From the NCBI RefSeq assembly GCF_020177375.1, contig NZ_JAIWHV010000023.1, positions 1 through 62,638 of the forward strand: DNA of 62,638 nucleotides, written 5' to 3'. The position numbers were made by a program, and so were the translations under genes. Source of the DNA: Saliphagus infecundisoli. GTDB taxonomy: Archaea; Halobacteriota; Halobacteria; Halobacteriales; Natrialbaceae. Positions 58,991 through 62,638 of this stretch are shown here, piece after piece (positions within the stretch are counted from its first letter, which is position 1; every line of letters starts with the position of its first letter). The notes under the pieces were generated by a model. That model searched no databases. It worked only from the letters and a program-made list of their open reading frames with translations, and was not told the DNA's origin.

Positions 58991-59713
58991 ATGCGAGAGC
59001 TCATCTTCGCCCTTGACTACGAACCTGGGTCCAACACATTGGCAGATACACTCGCCGACCATCCCGACGCCAAAATCAGGTCTCTCTCGCTGCATGCCAC
59101 CGCCGAGAGTCTATGGCGCGTCGGCCACGCAACAGGTTCATCAGATGCTCTAGCGGCAATTAAAGACGTATTCCTCACCACAGACTACTATGCGGACTGT
59201 CTTGCGACGGAGGAGTGTGATGCTGACTCACGCACTCAAATCCTCGAACACACGGACGATATGCTCGTTCTCTATTCATACTGGGAGCGGACGCCATCGT
59301 GTACGTCAGTCCCCCACATCGCACTTGAATGCCTCGGAGATAGAGCACTGTTCGAGATGCACCACGAGCAGCGACGCTACAGGTGGCGCGTCATCTACTC
59401 AGAAGAGGGCGACGTACGTGCGTTTCTTGACAAACTCGAACATGCCGTTGCCGACTGTGCAGCGGTGGAGATGCTCTGTCTAGCAGACGTATCATCTACA
59501 TCCCTAGACGGATATACTGATATGGACGGATTACCACCAGAGCAGTCAGAAGCATTCAGAGCGGCCGTCGAACACGGCTATTACGAAACTCCCAGAGCGA
59601 TTGATCTCGGCGAACTTGCTGAGAAACTCGATATACCGCGTTCAACACTCACCTATCGCGTCCGTCGTGCCGAGGGGCAGATCGCAAAGCAGTTCGTCGA
59701 AACGGAGCGGTAA
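58991..59713 (+). CDS. HTH-10 (bat-type) transcription regulator
   Basis: A 240-residue protein starting at 58991 (MRELIFALDYEPGSNTLADT). The N-terminal sensory part has several Cys (ADCLATEECDADS), and the C-terminal HTH-10 is LPPEQSEAFRAAVEHGYYET, then IDLGELAEKLDIPRSTLTYR. It is immediately upstream of the P-type ATPase at 59808 and likely controls it; the Cys could sense metal. Confidence 0.85.
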   Translation: MRELIFALDYEPGSNTLADTLADHPDAKIRSLSLHATAESLWRVGHATGSSDALAAIKDVFLTTDYYADCLATEECDADSRTQILEHTDDMLVLYSYWERTPSCTSVPHIALECLGDRALFEMHHEQRRYRWRVIYSEEGDVRAFLDKLEHAVADCAAVEMLCLADVSSTSLDGYTDMDGLPPEQSEAFRAAVEHGYYETPRAIDLGELAEKLDIPRSTLTYRVRRAEGQIAKQFVETER

Positions 59714-59736
59714 CGGACGCTTCCACACCTCGTAAT

Positions 59737-59769
59737 TGGCGTACTCTAATTGTGGTTTGGAGTATGCCA
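59737..59769. promoter_or_regulatory. Inverted repeat upstream of the APC-type ATPase
   Basis: TGGCGTACTC (59737-59746) and GAGTATGCCA (59760-59769) are inverted copies with one mismatch around a 13-nt spacer. They lie about 40 nt before the ATG at 59808, where an operator is expected. Confidence 0.5.
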
Positions 59770-59807
59770 GACTAATCCTTATCCAGTAGCTACTCTTTTA
59801 TGAGCGT

Positions 59808-61712
59808 ATGAGCGAGACCGACGACACAGAGGAAAGCCATACGCAGTGGAGTGGGTCATGGTATAGCTTCCCTCCAATCCGAAATGCGCTCATCGCAGCC
59901 GGGATTGTGCTTCTCACATTCACATTCAGTCGCATTTACTCCCTGCCATTGGTGGCAGAGAACGGGCTGTACGCGATAGCGATGCTGATCGGTGGATTCC
60001 ACTGGGCGCAAGAGGGAATCGAGGAACTGGTCGGTGAGTTCGAGATCGATATCGAAATTCTGATGTTAGCCGCAACCGCCGGTGCAGCCTTTCTTGGCCT
60101 CTGGGAAGAGGCAGCGTTCCTCGTCATTCTCTATGGCGGTGCGGAAGGCGTCGAGGAATACACGTTCGCACGAACGCGAGCGTCGATCCGAAGCCTACTT
60201 GATCTCGCGCCCGAAGAGGCGCGGCTCATCATGGACGGAAGCTCACAGATGGTCCCCGCACGGGAGCTCAACGTGGGTGATGTCTTCCGCGTCAAACCTG
60301 GCGAATCGATCCCAACCGATGGCCGGGTTATCGATGGGCGTTCGACTGTCGATCAGGCAGCGGTCACCGGTGAATCCACTGCCGTCGATAAGCAAGAGGA
60401 TGACCAGGTGTTTGCCGGTACTGTCAATCAGGAGGGTGTCCTCGATATTGAAGCGACCACGACGTTCGAGGATAACACGCTCTCGCAGATGATCCATCTC
60501 GTCGAGGAGGCCCAGGAAGAAAAGGGGAAATCACAACTCTTCATCGAGAAGTTCGGCGGCGTCTATTCACCCGTCGTTCTCCTGGCCGCGGTCGGACTTA
60601 TGCTTGCGCCGTTCGCCATTGCGTTCCCGGACTACTGGACGAGGCGGGCAATTGTTCTGCTCGTCGCGGCTGCACCCTGCGCTCTGGTCATGTCGACGCC
60701 GATTGCGATTGCATCAGGTATCGGGCGAGCTGGCCGAGAGGGAGTCCTCGTCAAGGGCGGGATTCACCTCGAAAACTTGGGGAAAGTTGAGGCGATCGCC
60801 TTCGACAAGACCGGCACCCTTACTCGGGGCACGCCGGCGGTCACGGACGTTGTCGCATTCGAGGGAACCGAAGACGACGTACTCGGGCGAGCAGCGAGCG
60901 TCGAACAGTATTCCGAACACCATCTCGGGGAAGCGATCATGGAGGCCGCCGCTGAACGCGGACTCGAACAGACCGAGATTTCCGAGTTCAGCTCGATCAC
61001 CGGCTACGGGGCGCAAGCACAACTCATGGAGGAGACCGTGTACGTCGGGAAACCAGGGCTATTCGAGCGATTTGAACTCGACGTCGATGGGATTGCTGCA
61101 GTCGAGCAACTTCAAAACGAAGGGAAGACGGTCGTGCTCGTTGGGACCCAATCCCGAATTATGGGCGTCATCGCCCTCCGTGATGAGCCGCGTCCCGAGG
61201 CGAAGGACGTCATCCGTGAGCTTCACGACATGGGCGTAGAGGTCCTCATGCTCACGGGGGACAACGAGCAAACAGCGCAGGCAATTGCGTCAGAGCTCGG
61301 GATCGACGATGTACGGGCGGATCTGAAACCCGAAGAGAAGGTCGAAGCGGTCAAAGAACTCACAGCGACGTACGAGGCAGTCGGAATGGTCGGTGACGGC
61401 ATCAACGACGCCCCGGCACTGGCCCAGGCAACGGTTGGGATCGCTATGGGAACTGCGGGAACGGATGCCGCGATCGAAGCGGCTGATATCGCATTGATGG
61501 CGGATGATATCACGAAGGTCACGTACGCACTTCGACTCGGTAAGCGGGCACAGCGGATTAGCCGCGAGAACATCGTGTTTTCGCTGCTCGTGTTAGCCGC
61601 GCTCATTCCCGCTGCGTTGCTCGGTGTGATCGGAATCGCCATTGCCGTCGTCGCTCACGAGGGTTCTGAACTGCTGGCGATTGGAAACGGACTTCGGGTG
61701 AGACGAGGCTGA
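59808..61712 (+). CDS. P1B ATPase with APC motif (Zn/Cd/Co class)
   Basis: A 634-residue exporter without N-terminal metal domains. It has TGES near 187-190, the membrane motif AAPCALVMSTP (APC 289-291), DKTGT near 334, SEHH in place of SEHP, GDGINDAPALAQATVGIAMG, and the C-terminal helix VAHEGSELLAIGNGLRVRR. The HEGS end and the lack of HMA domains are features of P1B-4-like pumps (Co, Zn, Cd); the APC replaces the usual SPC or CPC. Probably co-transcribed with the CoA-ligase-like gene 13 bases downstream. Confidence 0.9.
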   Translation: MSETDDTEESHTQWSGSWYSFPPIRNALIAAGIVLLTFTFSRIYSLPLVAENGLYAIAMLIGGFHWAQEGIEELVGEFEIDIEILMLAATAGAAFLGLWEEAAFLVILYGGAEGVEEYTFARTRASIRSLLDLAPEEARLIMDGSSQMVPARELNVGDVFRVKPGESIPTDGRVIDGRSTVDQAAVTGESTAVDKQEDDQVFAGTVNQEGVLDIEATTTFEDNTLSQMIHLVEEAQEEKGKSQLFIEKFGGVYSPVVLLAAVGLMLAPFAIAFPDYWTRRAIVLLVAAAPCALVMSTPIAIASGIGRAGREGVLVKGGIHLENLGKVEAIAFDKTGTLTRGTPAVTDVVAFEGTEDDVLGRAASVEQYSEHHLGEAIMEAAAERGLEQTEISEFSSITGYGAQAQLMEETVYVGKPGLFERFELDVDGIAAVEQLQNEGKTVVLVGTQSRIMGVIALRDEPRPEAKDVIRELHDMGVEVLMLTGDNEQTAQAIASELGIDDVRADLKPEEKVEAVKELTATYEAVGMVGDGINDAPALAQATVGIAMGTAGTDAAIEAADIALMADDITKVTYALRLGKRAQRISRENIVFSLLVLAALIPAALLGVIGIAIAVVAHEGSELLAIGNGLRVRRG

Positions 61713-61724
61713 CGGAGAGGGAGT

Positions 61725-62306
61725 ATGACTGAGAGCTTCCTCGGACTGCTGTCCGACGTGCGCACGGCCAAAAAGCACGGTCCCGATGCGATTTCGAAGC
61801 GGCAACACGACCGTCTCGCCGAGATTGTGGCCTTCACACGCGCCAACTCCCCCTACTATCGTGAGCTGTATCGGGAGTTGCCAGAGCGAGTTGACGATCC
61901 GACGTTGCTGCCAGTCACCGACAAGAAGGAGTTGATGGCTCACTTCGATGACTCGGTCACGGATCGTGAGGTGACGCTTGAGAAAGCCCGCGCGTTCGTT
62001 GATGATCCGAATCAGATCGGCGCGCAGTTTCTGGGGAAATACACTGTCTCCATTACTTCCGGTACGACCGGGACGCGCGGGATCTTCCTCCAGGACGACC
62101 GGGCACTCGCGGTGACAAAAGCCCTCGCCGTCCGCATGATGAGCGACTGGCTGACCGCCAGCGATCTCCTCAGGATCCTCGCAGGTGGCGGGCGTCTTGC
62201 TATGGTGAATGCAACCGGCGGTCACTTCGCCTCGGCGACCGCCGCTGCTCGCCTGCGTACCGGTAGTCGCGTGCGCAGTAGTGCCGCTTCAGCCTTGAAC
62301 TACTAG
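61725..62306 (+). pseudogene. CoA-ligase-like (PaaK/CapK) gene cut by an IS
   Basis: The N-terminal 180 residues match phenylacetate-CoA-ligase-like adenylating enzymes: RLAEIVAFTRANSPYYRELY, then VSITSGTTGTRGIFLQDDRA, which is the ATP-binding SGTTG loop. After NATGGHFASATAAARLRT the sequence switches to IS-like DNA and soon stops. The full enzyme is about 430 residues, so the 3-prime part must lie beyond the element. Confidence 0.75.
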
Positions 62307-62638
62307 ATTTATTTCCTCAGAGCGCCTCTTAGTAGTATTCAGACGTGCTCTGAACCCACTCATGCCACGAACCCAGCAGTATGTTGTCGATCTGTCTGCC
62401 GACGAACGAGCCGAACTCGAAGCGATGTTAGCGGCTGGAACGCACAAAACGCGTGTTCTCACGCGAGCGCGCTGTCTCTTACATGCGGATGACGGCTTGA
62501 CTGACGAGCAAGTCAGTCAAGCCGTCGGCTGTCACCCGGGAACGGTTGCCCGATTCAGGAAACGCTACACCGAGGACGGCCTCGCGGCGATTCATCGCCG
62601 CAAGGCCGACCGCGTCTACGAGCGCAAACTCGACGGAC
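62278..62638 (+). mobile_element. IS630-family insertion sequence, left part
   Basis: The element begins near a TA at about 62276 within the CoA-ligase-like gene and runs off the window. It carries the transposase gene from 62362. The exact left end and its inverted repeat cannot be fixed without the other end. Confidence 0.55.
62362..62638 (+). CDS. IS630-family transposase, partial
   Basis: MPRTQQYVVDLSADERAELE, then KTRVLTRARCLLHADDGLTD and CHPGTVARFRKRYTEDGLAA, is the N-terminal HTH (Tc1/mariner-like) of haloarchaeal IS630 transposases. The catalytic DDE part lies beyond the window. It belongs to a different subtype from the fragment at 54423. Confidence 0.85.
   Translation, partial: MPRTQQYVVDLSADERAELEAMLAAGTHKTRVLTRARCLLHADDGLTDEQVSQAVGCHPGTVARFRKRYTEDGLAAIHRRKADRVYERKLDG

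Noticed and set aside
1-62638. CRISPR arrays, tRNA or rRNA genes
   Set aside because: No regularly spaced direct repeats and no cloverleaf or rRNA-like sequence were found by reading.

Overview
The window comes from an extremely halophilic archaeon (class Halobacteria). The proteins are strongly acidic, many exported proteins carry twin-arginine plus lipobox signals, and there are halocyanins, a fused double TatC, a TFB, HTH-10 (bat-type) and two-domain winged-helix regulators, and many small zinc-ribbon proteins. The genus cannot be fixed from sequence alone. The mix of an accessory cassette array, metal-resistance genes, many pseudogenes and IS remnants suits a megaplasmid or a genomic island. 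No rRNA, tRNA, CRISPR array or replication origin was seen.

Region 1 (1-17.0 kb) is an array of minus-strand cassettes of very small proteins, mostly zinc ribbons, plus a C5-cytosine DNA methyltransferase, a SWIM protein and a probable HTH/PemK-type toxin-antitoxin pair. Two repeated signals tie the array together. One is a 5-prime leader of about 40 nt with a short hairpin and a Shine-Dalgarno sequence, placed just before start codons; I find 11 copies, and the hairpin sequence changes while the pairing is kept. The other is a 10-bp inverted repeat, GTTACCCCAC/GTGGGGTAAC, upstream of five cassettes plus one lone arm. Three of the five pairs have exactly the same 32-bp arm-to-arm spacing. One three-gene cassette is present twice (472-1445 and 16016-16990). 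This array looks like a poorly described genetic system and is the main discovery candidate.

Region 2 (5.8-10.9 kb) is a mercury/heavy-metal block set inside the array: a broken copZ/merP-like gene, a P1B ATPase with a YPC motif, an ArsR-like regulator, MerA and an HxlR-type regulator.

Region 3 (17-31 kb) concerns copper delivery and respiration: Sco1, halocyanins, a CcoI/FixI-type Cu ATPase with a DsbD/UreH-like membrane partner, cytochrome bd oxidase (cydAB), a polysaccharide-deacetylase lipoprotein and tatCt.

Region 4 (31-45 kb) holds a second FixI-like ATPase that has lost its copper ligands, an uncharacterised membrane protein with a Cys cluster, a CPBP protease, DsbA/DsbB, a frameshifted half-size heme A synthase, a TFB, small regulators paired with membrane proteins, and a CDF exporter.

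Region 5 (45-62.6 kb) has a Zn/Cd ATPase, a halocyanin, a ZIP transporter and multicopper oxidase next to a DtxR/MntR-type regulator with shared TTAG-N6-CTAA sites, aconitase, a decayed CopB ATPase cut by an IS630 fragment, a Csp-like copper-storage protein, an APC-type ATPase, and a CoA-ligase-like gene broken by an IS630 element at the right edge.

Six P1B ATPases with five different membrane motifs, several cupredoxins and many broken metal genes show an island that has repeatedly gained and lost metal-handling functions.
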